Source: Leeia oryzae DSM 17879 (GTDB lineage: Bacteria > Pseudomonadota > Gammaproteobacteria > Burkholderiales > Leeiaceae). From it: 64,000 nt of DNA. Each line of letters begins with the position of its first letter. Position 1 is the stretch's first letter. The translations under genes and the position numbers were made by a program. The notes beneath the pieces were generated by a model, which searched no databases, was not told where the DNA came from, and saw nothing but the letters and a program-made list of their open reading frames with translations. Positions 1 through 7,893 of this stretch are shown piece by piece. The DNA is taken from positions 1-64,000 of the forward strand of contig NZ_AQXU01000019.1 in NCBI RefSeq assembly GCF_000376945.1, given 5' to 3'.

Positions 1-309
1 AGCTTTCTGGAAGAAACCTACTACCACCGCATCAACCCGCCGCAGGGCTTCGTGTTCCAGCGGGTGTATACCGACGACCGCAGCCTGGACGAAAGCATGG
101 CGGTGGAAGACGGTGACGTGGTGATGGTGCCGCGAGGCTACCACCCGGTGTGTGCCCCGTACGGTTACGAGAGCTACTACCTGAACGTGATGGCCGGACC
201 GAAGCGCCAGTGGTGCTTCAAGAACGACCCGGCGCACGAATGGCTGATGACGCGCGGACCGGGGCAGGCCAATGCGCCAGCGCCGACACCGCCGGTGTTC
301 TTCAAGTAA
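1..309 (+). CDS. iolB: 5-deoxy-glucuronate isomerase, C-terminal part
   Basis: This is the 3' end of a gene that begins before the window; the reading frame is open from base 1. IolB isomerises 5-deoxy-glucuronate to 5-dehydro-2-deoxy-gluconate in myo-inositol catabolism in the cytoplasm. The visible 102 residues carry the cupin-like segment typical of the IolB C-terminus: an FQRVYTDDRSLDES stretch, then VPRGYHPVCAPYGYESYYLNVMAGPKR (split here only by being described) with its His and Glu metal ligands, and a WCFKNDPAHEWL tail. An iolG and an iolE/H-like gene lie 4 kb to the right, which supports an inositol cluster. It is on the strand opposite to iolG, so it is a separate transcription unit. 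The identification is by family memory and is quite secure. Confidence 0.9.
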   Translation, partial: SFLEETYYHRINPPQGFVFQRVYTDDRSLDESMAVEDGDVVMVPRGYHPVCAPYGYESYYLNVMAGPKRQWCFKNDPAHEWLMTRGPGQANAPAPTPPVFFK

Positions 310-377
310 ATTCTTTGCTGGGAAAAGGCTTGCGACCTTTGCAAGCCTTCCTTTCTGTTTAACCGGGTGGAGCCTAT

Positions 378-1178
378 ATGTCTGGTGGAGAAGTCATGCA
401 ACAGATGCGGGTAATGGAAAGGATTTCGTTTGCCTATCAGACGTTGAGCCCACAGCTTCAGCGCGTGGCCGATTTTCTGGAAAAGAACCAGCATCAGGTC
501 TGGCAGCTCCGCAATATGGATATTGCTGCAGCTTGCAATGTGACGCCCTCTACCATCGCCCGATTTGCTAACCGGTTTGGGTATGCGGGTTTCAGCGACA
601 TGCAAGCCGCATTCGTGAATGATTTTATTGCCAGAAACATACCAGTCAGCAATCCGATAGATGAGACACCGGCAGGTAGTATCACTGATCAAGACGTGCT
701 CCAGCGGCTGAAGGGCGACATAGACAGTATCCAGCAGATCATCCGCAATGACATCGTCGGTTTCAGCAAGTTGAAATCATCCATTGTCAATGCACATCGG
801 GTCTATGTCATTGGTCTAGGCTGGCTGTACTCTGCCGCTATTTATCTGGAAAACACCTTAGTCGACTGCGGACTGGACGCAAGCACGCTCAACGGTGTCA
901 GCGGTTTCTTCGTCAATGATGTTCATCGGGTGAAAAGCAAAGATATCCTCATCGTGATTGGCGAAAAAAAGGAGCTGCAATTATTTGACGAGCTGATGAG
1001 GTTCAAAAGCGGTATCAAGCAGCAAACCATCCTGATTACCGCCGATGATCATGTAAAAACGCCATCCTGGGCAAGCTATGGCGTGACAATCCCATCCCGA
1101 AGAAATACACAGCAAAACAAGAGGTCGATGATTGGCTACATTGCATTCCTGAATGCATTGATAGCGTCATTAGAATAA
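378..1178 (+). CDS. MurR/RpiR-family transcriptional regulator
   Basis: The protein has 266 residues. The N-terminal HTH_6 domain occupies about residues 8-85, with [24 protein letters not shown] as the recognition region. A SIS phosphosugar-binding domain fills about residues 110-260, containing the [13 protein letters not shown] segment. RpiR-type proteins repress or activate sugar and polyol catabolic genes and sense phosphorylated intermediates; IolR of several proteobacteria belongs to this family. It lies 68 bases after iolB on the same strand, so a role in inositol control is a reasonable inference. Two starts are possible, at 378 and 396, each preceded by GGTGGAG. The SIS domain is less canonical than the HTH. 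Confidence 0.85.
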   Translation: MSGGEVMQQMRVMERISFAYQTLSPQLQRVADFLEKNQHQVWQLRNMDIAAACNVTPSTIARFANRFGYAGFSDMQAAFVNDFIARNIPVSNPIDETPAGSITDQDVLQRLKGDIDSIQQIIRNDIVGFSKLKSSIVNAHRVYVIGLGWLYSAAIYLENTLVDCGLDASTLNGVSGFFVNDVHRVKSKDILIVIGEKKELQLFDELMRFKSGIKQQTILITADDHVKTPSWASYGVTIPSRRNTQQNKRSMIGYIAFLNALIASLE

Positions 1179-1195
1179 TAAAGCAGGAGAGCACA

Positions 1196-2812
1196 ATGCA
1201 GATTCGTCATAAACTGGTGGTTGTTCTCGCCATTTTATTTGGTTCGCTGTTATTGGTTGGGCTGGTCGGGTTTACCTTGCTCCAGCATTCTGAATCCCGT
1301 ATGGAGTCAGCACAAACGGCAGCATCAGCACGTATCGAATCTTTATCCGCCCTGAAGGACAAGATTGCCAGCATCAGAACCCAGGCTTTCATGCATGCAT
1401 TTAACTTTGACATGGATGCCAAAGCCGAACTGGAAGAGCAGATCAAGCGGCAGGACAAGGAAATTGCCAGCGGTTTTGATGCCTATACCAGTCTGCAACA
1501 CGGGATGTCGCATGATCAGGCATTGCTGGATAAAGACGTGTCAGCATTCAATCAGTTCAAGTCGACCCGCGATCTGATGCTGGAGAAATCTCGAAATAAC
1601 GACAGCTCATCGGCCCGGGAGATCATCACCAAGGATTTGTCTGTTGTGTCAGACCATCTGGATCTGGCGATTGGTAACCATATCCGTGCTAATCAGGATG
1701 ATCTGAAAAAGTCCTATGTAGACATCATCGCCTTTAACAAGCAGGCCAATTATTTTCTGGGGATATTTATTATCGCGATTGGTGGTTTGACGCTACTGAT
1801 CTCGATCAAGGTGTATCGCGAAGTGGGCGGCGGACTGTTTCAGATCAAGCAGTATGTGTCGGATATCGAACAATCCAAAGACTTTACTGCCCGGCTTAAT
1901 TACGGTGGCAAAAACGAGTTTGCAGAACTGGCCGGATCGTTTAACAAATTACTGGAAACCCTTCAAACCAGTTTCAAGCGCTTTGCAGAGACGTCCGGGA
2001 ATATGTTCCAGTCATCCCATGCCATGAAGCAGTTCTCTGAAAATGTAGGCTCGGCTGCCAGAGAGTCTTCCTCAGTCTCACATGAAGCGCTGGATTCGGT
2101 ACGCGTTGTACAAACGCTGATGTCCGAAGTATCGGACAAATCCTCACAAGCCAAGGCCGTAGCAACTTCTGCCAGCGAATACGTGATTAATTGTAGCTCG
2201 GTGATTTCCAATACCCTGCTGGATGTGAAAAACGTGATCAACTCTGTCAATGAGGTTAGCAAGAGCATTTCGACGCTGGAAAACTACAGTAACGATGTGG
2301 GCCGGATTATTCTGGTGATCAAGGAAGTGGCAGACCAGACCAATCTGCTGGCACTAAATGCAGCCATTGAAGCTGCACGGGCAGGGGAGCTGGGCAGGGG
2401 CTTTGCCGTGGTGGCGGACGAGGTAAGGAAGCTCGCTGAACGCACATCTTCTGCCACCATGGAAATCAAGGAAACGATTCAGGCTATCAATTACCAGACC
2501 ATGGCGGCGTCTGGTCACATGAAACGGGCGGAAGGCAAAATTTCGGAAATCATCAAAGGCTCGGATGAAGCCCTGATTGCTATGACGGAAATCGACCATA
2601 CGTCCGAACGGCTGACCACCTGCATTCACTCGATAGCGGAAGCCGTGATGGCTCAGGAGACGGTTACGGGGGCCGTGTTGAACAAGGTCGGTATCATTTC
2701 TGAAAACGCCTCACTTACAGAGGCGCTCGCCAATGAAAATGCCGTCAAGTCTGGTGAGCTGGCGTTGCTGGCCAATGAGCAGATTTCATCAATAGAAATC
2801 TTCAAGTATTAA
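1196..2812 (+). CDS. Methyl-accepting chemotaxis protein
   Basis: A 538-residue transmembrane chemoreceptor of standard layout. It has TM1 at about 7-29, a periplasmic four-helix-bundle sensor at about 35-180, TM2 at about 184-204, a HAMP domain, and a cytoplasmic coiled-coil signalling domain. The conserved hairpin tip [19 protein letters not shown] lies near residues 380-400 and the flank [15 protein letters not shown] follows it. It would signal through CheW and CheA at the cell pole. It follows the RpiR gene by 17 bases with an AGGAG ribosome site, so the two are probably co-transcribed. That places a chemoreceptor inside an inositol locus and suggests, without proving, a ligand related to inositol or its products. 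I see no C-terminal NWETF-type CheR tether. Confidence 0.93.
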   Translation: MQIRHKLVVVLAILFGSLLLVGLVGFTLLQHSESRMESAQTAASARIESLSALKDKIASIRTQAFMHAFNFDMDAKAELEEQIKRQDKEIASGFDAYTSLQHGMSHDQALLDKDVSAFNQFKSTRDLMLEKSRNNDSSSAREIITKDLSVVSDHLDLAIGNHIRANQDDLKKSYVDIIAFNKQANYFLGIFIIAIGGLTLLISIKVYREVGGGLFQIKQYVSDIEQSKDFTARLNYGGKNEFAELAGSFNKLLETLQTSFKRFAETSGNMFQSSHAMKQFSENVGSAARESSSVSHEALDSVRVVQTLMSEVSDKSSQAKAVATSASEYVINCSSVISNTLLDVKNVINSVNEVSKSISTLENYSNDVGRIILVIKEVADQTNLLALNAAIEAARAGELGRGFAVVADEVRKLAERTSSATMEIKETIQAINYQTMAASGHMKRAEGKISEIIKGSDEALIAMTEIDHTSERLTTCIHSIAEAVMAQETVTGAVLNKVGIISENASLTEALANENAVKSGELALLANEQISSIEIFKY

Positions 2813-2826
2813 GGTCCAGTACGCTG

Positions 2827-3216
2827 ATGCAGTCGTTGTTACTTGCACATACGCACATCGAGCTTACAGGTTCGCGTATGGTGCAGGTTATCTACGGGGT
2901 GGATCTCTTTGATCATACCTGCCTGTTTCTGAAACGGGCAGATGCATTTTCTGCTGCAGATCTGCGAGTCCTGGGAGGCTCCGGTAAAGTCATTTTCAAG
3001 GATGCAGACTCCCGGGCCATTTTTCTGGCAGCGGTACAAAGACACCAGATCTACTGGCAGTGCCAGATGCAGATAGACCGGCAAGTAAAAAGCTTTTTTG
3101 AAGACTTTCTTAACCGGTTTCTTGCAAACCGATATTTTGTATGTTCGACAGAAGGACTGGAACACAGCCTAGCCTGTGCCCGTCAGCTTTACAACCAGCA
3201 GTATGATTGTCGCTAG
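2827..3216 (+). CDS. Hypothetical protein after chemoreceptor
   Basis: A 129-residue protein with no family I recognise. It begins 14 bases after the chemoreceptor stop, in the same direction, behind a weak AAGG site, so it is probably the last gene of that unit. There is no signal peptide or membrane segment. The sequence is mixed alpha/beta in character, with several Cys residues (C33, C76, C125 region) and a basic middle. Its last four bases overlap the end of the convergent LacI-type gene. An opposing open frame covers much of the same stretch, but the plus-strand frame fits the operon better. Treat as a probable but unproven gene. Confidence 0.5.
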   Translation: MQSLLLAHTHIELTGSRMVQVIYGVDLFDHTCLFLKRADAFSAADLRVLGGSGKVIFKDADSRAIFLAAVQRHQIYWQCQMQIDRQVKSFFEDFLNRFLANRYFVCSTEGLEHSLACARQLYNQQYDCR

Positions 3217-4274
3217 CTGTTGAAGTACTGTGTCTTCCAGATATTGGCTTCACAAAAGAGTTTGAAGTCAATCGGCTTGGATTGGGGGTCTGTTTCGATA
3301 ACTTTGTTGGCATACAGCACATGCTGTAAGGCTGAGATTGCCTGGCCATCCGGATCCTGATCAATAACAAAGTTAAGCAGGCCAGCCTCCATAAACTTTC
3401 GGTGTTCATCGGTAGCTTCATGTGCCACCCAGGTCAACTGATTATCCGGCAAAAATTTGCGAATGGCCGCCTCGATGCCTGCAGAGCCAGCGCCACTGTT
3501 GTAGATGGCTACAATGCATTCTGGTGCAGGATGCTGTCTGATATGGTTCTGCAATGAGAAATAGACATTATCGACGTTATCCAGGGTCTCAATTGGCTTG
3601 TCATTATGGGTCAAATGGCCAAATTTCTCATGCAGGATAGTGGAAAAACCTCCGGTTCTGTCCTGGTGGGCTTTATAGGCCAGATTGTTGGTGAGCAGAA
3701 TGACATCACCCGGCTGACGGTTCAATTTGCCAATCAGATATCCTGCCGTTTCACCTGCGCGGTAGTTATCGATCCCCGCATAATGATGCGGCTGAATACC
3801 CGGAAAATCTGACATCATGGTCACTACGGATTCTCCGCGTGCCATGACCTGTTCAAGCGCATTTCTAATCATGTCGTTGTAACGTGAGACCACAATCAGG
3901 CCGTTGCGTCTAAATTTTGGGTACAGGATATGCTGTACATACCCGTCATTGCTGGATTCCGGAATCACGGTTCGTTGCACGATCACTCGGTTATCCAGCA
4001 TCTGGGCGTAGCGTTGCAGACTATTGGTCAGGCGCTGAATGAAATGGGTTTTATCTGCAGGTAGCAATACTTCGATACGCACCAGACCATGACGGATATC
4101 CGGCAAGATTCTGGGTACACCCAGTTTTTTGGCGGCGGCGACCACTTTGGCCCGTGTTGCTGCTGAAACACTACCGCGCTCGTTCAGTACCCGATCCACC
4201 GTGGTCTCGCTGACCCCTGCTTCAATGGAGATTTCTTTCAGGCGTGGTGCGCGTTTTCTTCTGTTTTCATCCAT
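3213..4274 (-). CDS. LacI-family transcriptional regulator
   Basis: The N-terminus carries a LacI-type helix-turn-helix (RLKEISIEAGVSETTVDRVL followed by NERGSVSAATRAKV), which binds palindromic operators. The rest, about residues 60-350, is a periplasmic-binding-protein-like effector domain (Peripla_BP_4 type) with HYAGIDNYRAGETAGYLIGK. I place the start at the ATG at 4274, because upstream in-frame starts (4286 ATG, 4304 TTG) lack a spaced ribosome site. It follows the iolG operon in the same direction but behind a strong terminator, so it has its own promoter. Control of that operon in response to an inositol-type sugar is inferred. A 20-base palindrome upstream of iolG is a candidate operator. 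Confidence 0.88.
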   Translation of the reverse strand: MDENRRKRAPRLKEISIEAGVSETTVDRVLNERGSVSAATRAKVVAAAKKLGVPRILPDIRHGLVRIEVLLPADKTHFIQRLTNSLQRYAQMLDNRVIVQRTVIPESSNDGYVQHILYPKFRRNGLIVVSRYNDMIRNALEQVMARGESVVTMMSDFPGIQPHHYAGIDNYRAGETAGYLIGKLNRQPGDVILLTNNLAYKAHQDRTGGFSTILHEKFGHLTHNDKPIETLDNVDNVYFSLQNHIRQHPAPECIVAIYNSGAGSAGIEAAIRKFLPDNQLTWVAHEATDEHRKFMEAGLLNFVIDQDPDGQAISALQHVLYANKVIETDPQSKPIDFKLFCEANIWKTQYFNS

Positions 4275-4390
4275 GGCAATGACCATCCTGCTAGGTTGTG
4301 GCAAACAGGCTGCCGTGACCGAAAACTATACTGTTATTGATCAGGAATCAACACATTCCAGCTGGCGTCTTGCAGCTAGAAGCAAGGAAC

Positions 4391-4424
4391 AAAAAAATGA
4401 GGGGAGGCCAGATGGCTTCCCCTC
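4391..4424 (-). terminator. Rho-independent terminator of iolG operon
   Basis: An 11-bp stem (4399-4409 with 4414-4424, one G-U pair) with a 4-base loop is followed on the minus strand by a run of seven T. It lies 70 bases past the stop of the TIM-barrel gene and separates the iol operon from the LacI-type gene. Confidence 0.85.
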
Positions 4425-4493
4425 AAAGTTACCCAAAGGAGCTGAGAGTAAAACTGATTCCGTTAAACTGCGTAAAACAATAGAAAAAGCTGT

Positions 4494-5390
4494 TTATTTC
4501 CAGTATTTGCGGATGTATTCATCCATTTTCTTGCGCATGAAAATGGACGATTCATCTGCGCGTTCTTCCCATGCAAATACACAAGAAGACATTACGCCAT
4601 CAAAGCCGTTTTCAGCCAGGGTAGAAAAGAACACATCCCAGTTGATTTCACCCTGACCGATGTCCAGATGTTGGTGCACGCGCACATTGGAGCCTGGCGG
4701 GTTCACAATGTAACGAAGACCGGAAGAAGCCTTGTGGTTAAAGGTATCTGCCACCCGCACGTGTGCCAGAATCGGCGCCGCTTCTTTCAGCATGGCCGCC
4801 ATGTCATCCCCGTAGTAGAAGGTATGCGGGGCTATGTAAGACAGTTTCAGGCGATCTGAGCCCAGCATTTTCACAATGTCGATGGCCGGGTGGAAAGTCT
4901 CTACCCAGTCTTCCGGATGCGGCTCAACCGACAGGGTGATCCCTTCGCGTTCCAGGATGGGTAGAAGTTCATCCATGGAGGCCAGGAATGCGGCCTCACA
5001 CTGTTCGCGTGTATTCACGCCTGGCCCCATGCCGACAGAACGCTCTGGTGAGGCACCACGGCCAAACTCAGAAATCATCAGCTCACAACCCATCTCTACA
5101 GAGACTTCGATGGCTTTCTTCCAGTTTTTCATGGCCGTCTTGCGCTCGTCTTCAAACGGACTAGCCCAGCGATACATGGGTTGCAAGGTTGCAAGCTGTA
5201 CGTGATGGTCTTTCAGGGCCTGCTTGAATTCCTTGATGCGCTCAGGGTAAGCCCGTGGCAGCACCCACCAGTCCAGAAAATCGGCGCGTGGCGAGAGTTC
5301 AATGTGCTCGTATCCCAGATCTGCCGTTTTTCTGACCAGTTCCGGCAGAGAAAGATGACGGTGCATGTATGGATCAAGTGCGATCTTCAT
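4494..5390 (-). CDS. TIM-barrel sugar isomerase/epimerase (IolE/IolH-like)
   Basis: The 298-residue protein belongs to the xylose-isomerase-like TIM barrel family (AP_endonuc_2). It opens with MKIALDPYMHRHLSLPELV. It keeps the metal-ligand pattern of the family: Glu in ELMISEFGRG, Glu/His in LSVEPHPEDW, His in HVRVADTFNHK, and a late Glu/Asp. Relatives in inositol clusters act as inosose dehydratase (IolE) or as the less well-defined IolH and IolI. I cannot decide among these from sequence alone. It lies 34 bases downstream of iolG in the same operon, with a GGAG ribosome site, which supports a role in cyclitol or related sugar catabolism. Confidence 0.85.
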   Translation of the reverse strand: MKIALDPYMHRHLSLPELVRKTADLGYEHIELSPRADFLDWWVLPRAYPERIKEFKQALKDHHVQLATLQPMYRWASPFEDERKTAMKNWKKAIEVSVEMGCELMISEFGRGASPERSVGMGPGVNTREQCEAAFLASMDELLPILEREGITLSVEPHPEDWVETFHPAIDIVKMLGSDRLKLSYIAPHTFYYGDDMAAMLKEAAPILAHVRVADTFNHKASSGLRYIVNPPGSNVRVHQHLDIGQGEINWDVFFSTLAENGFDGVMSSCVFAWEERADESSIFMRKKMDEYIRKYWK

Positions 5391-5424
5391 GTGTGTCTCC
5401 GTTCTTGTGGTGATGGCTTAATGC

Positions 5425-6435
5425 TTACAGGTAGAAGGCCGGGGTTGGTGGGGTAGTAATTGCCACAATTTTCCCGGAGTTTTTGGCTTCGATACATGCA
5501 TCAGAGGTCACAGCGGTGAAGTAGCCATCCCAAGCAGACGGGCCGGTCATCTTGCCTGCTTTGGTATCGTTGATCCACGCTTGCAGTTCTACGTCGTAAG
5601 AATCGATAAAGCGTAGTTTCCAGTCGTTCATGATGTTGGTAGACAGTTTTTCGTGCTGGCGAATCAGCAGGCTGCTTGGTTCCGGCAGGCTGACCACGCC
5701 TTCTTCTGCAACCACTTCACACTGAATGTCGTAACCGTATTTGCAGTTCACGAAGATTTCACCGTTAATACGGATACCTGATTTGGTTTCCAGTAGTACC
5801 AGAATCGGGTCTTTCAGGTTCGGATTGGCGTATTTGGTGTTCTTGGAAGCAACCACTTGCACGCTGACATAATCATCATCCAGCAACCAGCGTAATACAT
5901 CGATTTCATGCACAAAGGTATCTGTAATTGGCATATCACCTACGTAGGCGTCCGGCACTGACGGATTGCGGTGGGCGCAATGAACCATCAGTGGCGCACC
6001 GAACTGGCCGCTGGTCAGCGCGGCTTTCAGCTGTTTGTAACCCTGGTCATAACGGCGCATGAAGCCTACCTGCACCAGTTTTTTGCCGGCTTTCATTTCG
6101 GCTTCAACAATGCGGTAGCAGCCTTCTGCGGTGGTAGCCAGTGGCTTTTCGCAGAAAACCGGCTTGCCGGCAGCAATGGATGCCAGCACAAATTCTTCGT
6201 GAGACGGACCCCAGGAGGTCACCACAATCGCATCAACATCAGCCGCGTTGATCAGGTCATGCGGAGAATCAATAAAGCGGGCATTCAGTGCTTCGTTATC
6301 CAGAAACTTCAGCGCACCTTCTTTATTGATATCATTAACGGCCACTACCTCTGCGCCTACCAGTTTTTTGGAAAGACGACGGATATGCTCCTGACCAATG
6401 GCACCGGTACCGATTACACCAACACGTAAACTCAT
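5425..6435 (-). CDS. iolG: Inositol 2-dehydrogenase, Gfo/Idh/MocA family
   Basis: A 336-residue NAD-dependent oxidoreductase. The Rossmann N-terminus shows [16 protein letters not shown], and the family EKP motif (FCEKPLA, Lys near residue 97) is intact. The C-terminal substrate domain has the [14 protein letters not shown] segment with the catalytic Asp/His pair. IolG oxidises myo-inositol to scyllo-inosose. The sequence matches bacterial IolG in length and motifs, although related dehydrogenases for other polyols share them. It is the first gene of a two-gene operon, has a clear GAGGAG ribosome site, and is preceded by a 20-base palindrome. Confidence 0.87.
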   Translation of the reverse strand: MSLRVGVIGTGAIGQEHIRRLSKKLVGAEVVAVNDINKEGALKFLDNEALNARFIDSPHDLINAADVDAIVVTSWGPSHEEFVLASIAAGKPVFCEKPLATTAEGCYRIVEAEMKAGKKLVQVGFMRRYDQGYKQLKAALTSGQFGAPLMVHCAHRNPSVPDAYVGDMPITDTFVHEIDVLRWLLDDDYVSVQVVASKNTKYANPNLKDPILVLLETKSGIRINGEIFVNCKYGYDIQCEVVAEEGVVSLPEPSSLLIRQHEKLSTNIMNDWKLRFIDSYDVELQAWINDTKAGKMTGPSAWDGYFTAVTSDACIEAKNSGKIVAITTPPTPAFYL

Positions 6436-6561
6436 GATTGCTCCTCGAAATAGTTATATTGACTTGTAAAAATAATCAGACAGTGGCCCGCTCGGGTATC
6501 TGATTGCACAACGGATTTGAAGAAAATATACAAGGAGGGCAGGGATGCCTGCATCAAGAAG

Positions 6562-6581
6562 AATGACGATAAATCGTCATT
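6562..6581. promoter_or_regulatory. Perfect 20-bp palindrome upstream of iolG
   Basis: AATGACGATAAATCGTCATT is a 9-bp inverted repeat around AA, about 127 bases before the iolG start and 127 bases after the SRAP stop. It has no T-run on either strand, so an operator is more likely than a terminator. The LacI- or RpiR-type regulator nearby could bind it; that is inference. Confidence 0.55.
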
Positions 6582-6707
6582 GATTGCTAAATATTAGTTG
6601 GCTAATTTGAATGATGATGCAGCTGGTTTCATCCTGTCTTGATATTGATTTTTCTGACTTTAAATAGTGGGCCTTACTACCCGACTTTCGTACTATCAAG
6701 AAATTTC

Positions 6708-7373
6708 TTAAAACAGGTTCAAATTACCAGTATTTTTATCAGTTTTCCTTGGCACTGCTTGAGCGGCCATTTTTGTGCTTGGATACAGTGCTAGAAAACT
6801 TCTTGTCACCTCCGAGTCTTTGCAGTTCAGCCAGTCTTGATATTGATCCGCTGGCACGATCACTAAAGAGCGCTTTTCATCCCCCGGCTTGTGCATGCGT
6901 TTCATTAACGGGTGCTCATCAGCATTGATGGTGATTTGCGTGAACGAGTGCCTGATATCTCCCTCTGCTTCATTCCATGCTCGCCACAGCCCTGCCACCG
7001 CAAACGGTTCACCATCTGCCATGCTGATTTTCCAGCGTTCGGCTTTACCTGATTCATAACACGGTTCAAAGAATCCCAGCATCGGGACAAGACATAAATG
7101 GGCATTGTGCCAGGCGTGGCGATAGGTTTTGAGCTGACCGATCGTTTCGGCTCGTGCGTTCATCGTCGAAATGCGTACCCCTGCTGGTAAATGCTGTTTC
7201 GGGATCATGCCAAAACTAGCCAGTACCGCCTTTGAGGTTCCATCCTCCTGCAAGATGATCGGGGCAGCGTAGTCTTGCCACGTTTCCGTCGGCCAGCCTG
7301 TGCTGGTGTCCAGTTGCACCTTGAAATGCTCGCGCAACTGCTGAGGAGATGGGGGAATAAAGTTCACGCACAT
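6708..7373 (-). CDS. SRAP-domain abasic-site shield protein (YedK/HMCES family)
   Basis: The 221-residue protein must start at the ATG at 7373, because SRAP proteins need Cys at position 2 after Met removal; an upstream ATG at 7391 would bury it. Members form a thiazolidine crosslink with abasic sites in single-stranded DNA and protect them. The catalytic set is visible: Cys2, Asn72 in STMNARAET, Glu103 in GFFEPCYE, and His161 in KRMHKPGDE. It is divergent from umuD-umuC, 118 bases away, with a palindromic site between. That fits joint induction by DNA damage. A paralogue lies at 46533-47186. Confidence 0.92.
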   Translation of the reverse strand: MCVNFIPPSPQQLREHFKVQLDTSTGWPTETWQDYAAPIILQEDGTSKAVLASFGMIPKQHLPAGVRISTMNARAETIGQLKTYRHAWHNAHLCLVPMLGFFEPCYESGKAERWKISMADGEPFAVAGLWRAWNEAEGDIRHSFTQITINADEHPLMKRMHKPGDEKRSLVIVPADQYQDWLNCKDSEVTRSFLALYPSTKMAAQAVPRKTDKNTGNLNLF

Positions 7374-7474
7374 GATGCAGCTCGCAAGCAAGTTGATATC
7401 TGTATTGTAGGCATTTCTTCACCTATTCATATCGGGTATTTGTTTCTGTAAGTGCTTTACGCACTTCACTTAAC

Positions 7475-7488
7475 AGAACGATCGTTCT
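7475..7488. promoter_or_regulatory. LexA-like palindromic operator between SRAP and umuDC
   Basis: AGAACGATCGTTCT is a perfect 14-bp palindrome of the GAAC-N4-GTTC class, ending three bases before the umuD start. A -10-like TACAAT overlaps its right edge (7488-7493). GAAC-N4-GTTC is the LexA box form of Gram-positive bacteria, whereas the usual beta/gammaproteobacterial form is CTGT-N8-ACAG; I did not find the latter here. A second, weaker inverted repeat (AAGTGC, 5-base loop, GCACTT) lies at 7450-7466. Confidence 0.55.
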
Positions 7489-7491
7489 ACA

Positions 7492-7893
7492 ATGTTTTGT
7501 ATGAACACACTAACCCAGATTCCTTTCGATCCAAACAGTCCAACCCATTGCTACCAGATGCTAATGGGGCGCGTGACTGCGGGCTTTCCAAGCCCAGCCG
7601 CAGACTGGCTTGATGAACCCCTCAATGTCGTGGATTACCTGATTGAGCATCCCTCAAGTACCTTCTTTATGTCCTACACCGGCAAACCCATCCAGAAAGT
7701 GATGGTGAATACGGGCGATATTCTGGTGGTAGATAAGAGCGTGTTACCCCGCACTGGTACTTTGGTGGTGCTCTGTCAGGAAGGGGAAATGAAGCTGCGC
7801 CTGTGGCAGGGAGATGAGAACGCCACGCTTGAAACCGAGGACTGGTATGTCTGGGGTTCGGTGATTGGTCTGGCGAGAAAATTGGTGAAGTAA
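7492..7893 (+). CDS. umuD: UmuD-like protein lacking the Ser-Lys dyad
   Basis: The 133-residue protein aligns along its length with UmuD, the accessory subunit of DNA polymerase V. The cleavage-site region TAGFPSPAADW matches the E. coli CGFPSPAADY site, and the GDILVVD core follows. At the nucleophile position the E. coli GDSMI motif reads GKPIQ, so Ser60 is replaced by Pro. Exactly 37 residues later the catalytic Lys97 position is Arg (EMKLRLW). Self-cleavage by the normal mechanism is therefore not expected. The start could be 7492 or 7501. The stop is directly followed by the umuC ATG. The family is certain; activity is doubtful. Confidence 0.88.
   Translation: MFCMNTLTQIPFDPNSPTHCYQMLMGRVTAGFPSPAADWLDEPLNVVDYLIEHPSSTFFMSYTGKPIQKVMVNTGDILVVDKSVLPRTGTLVVLCQEGEMKLRLWQGDENATLETEDWYVWGSVIGLARKLVK

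Noticed and set aside
7440-7491. A classical CTGT-N8-ACAG LexA box before umuD
   Set aside because: CTGT and ACAG both occur, but about 20 bases apart, which is wrong spacing; only the GAAC-N4-GTTC palindrome is a good candidate.
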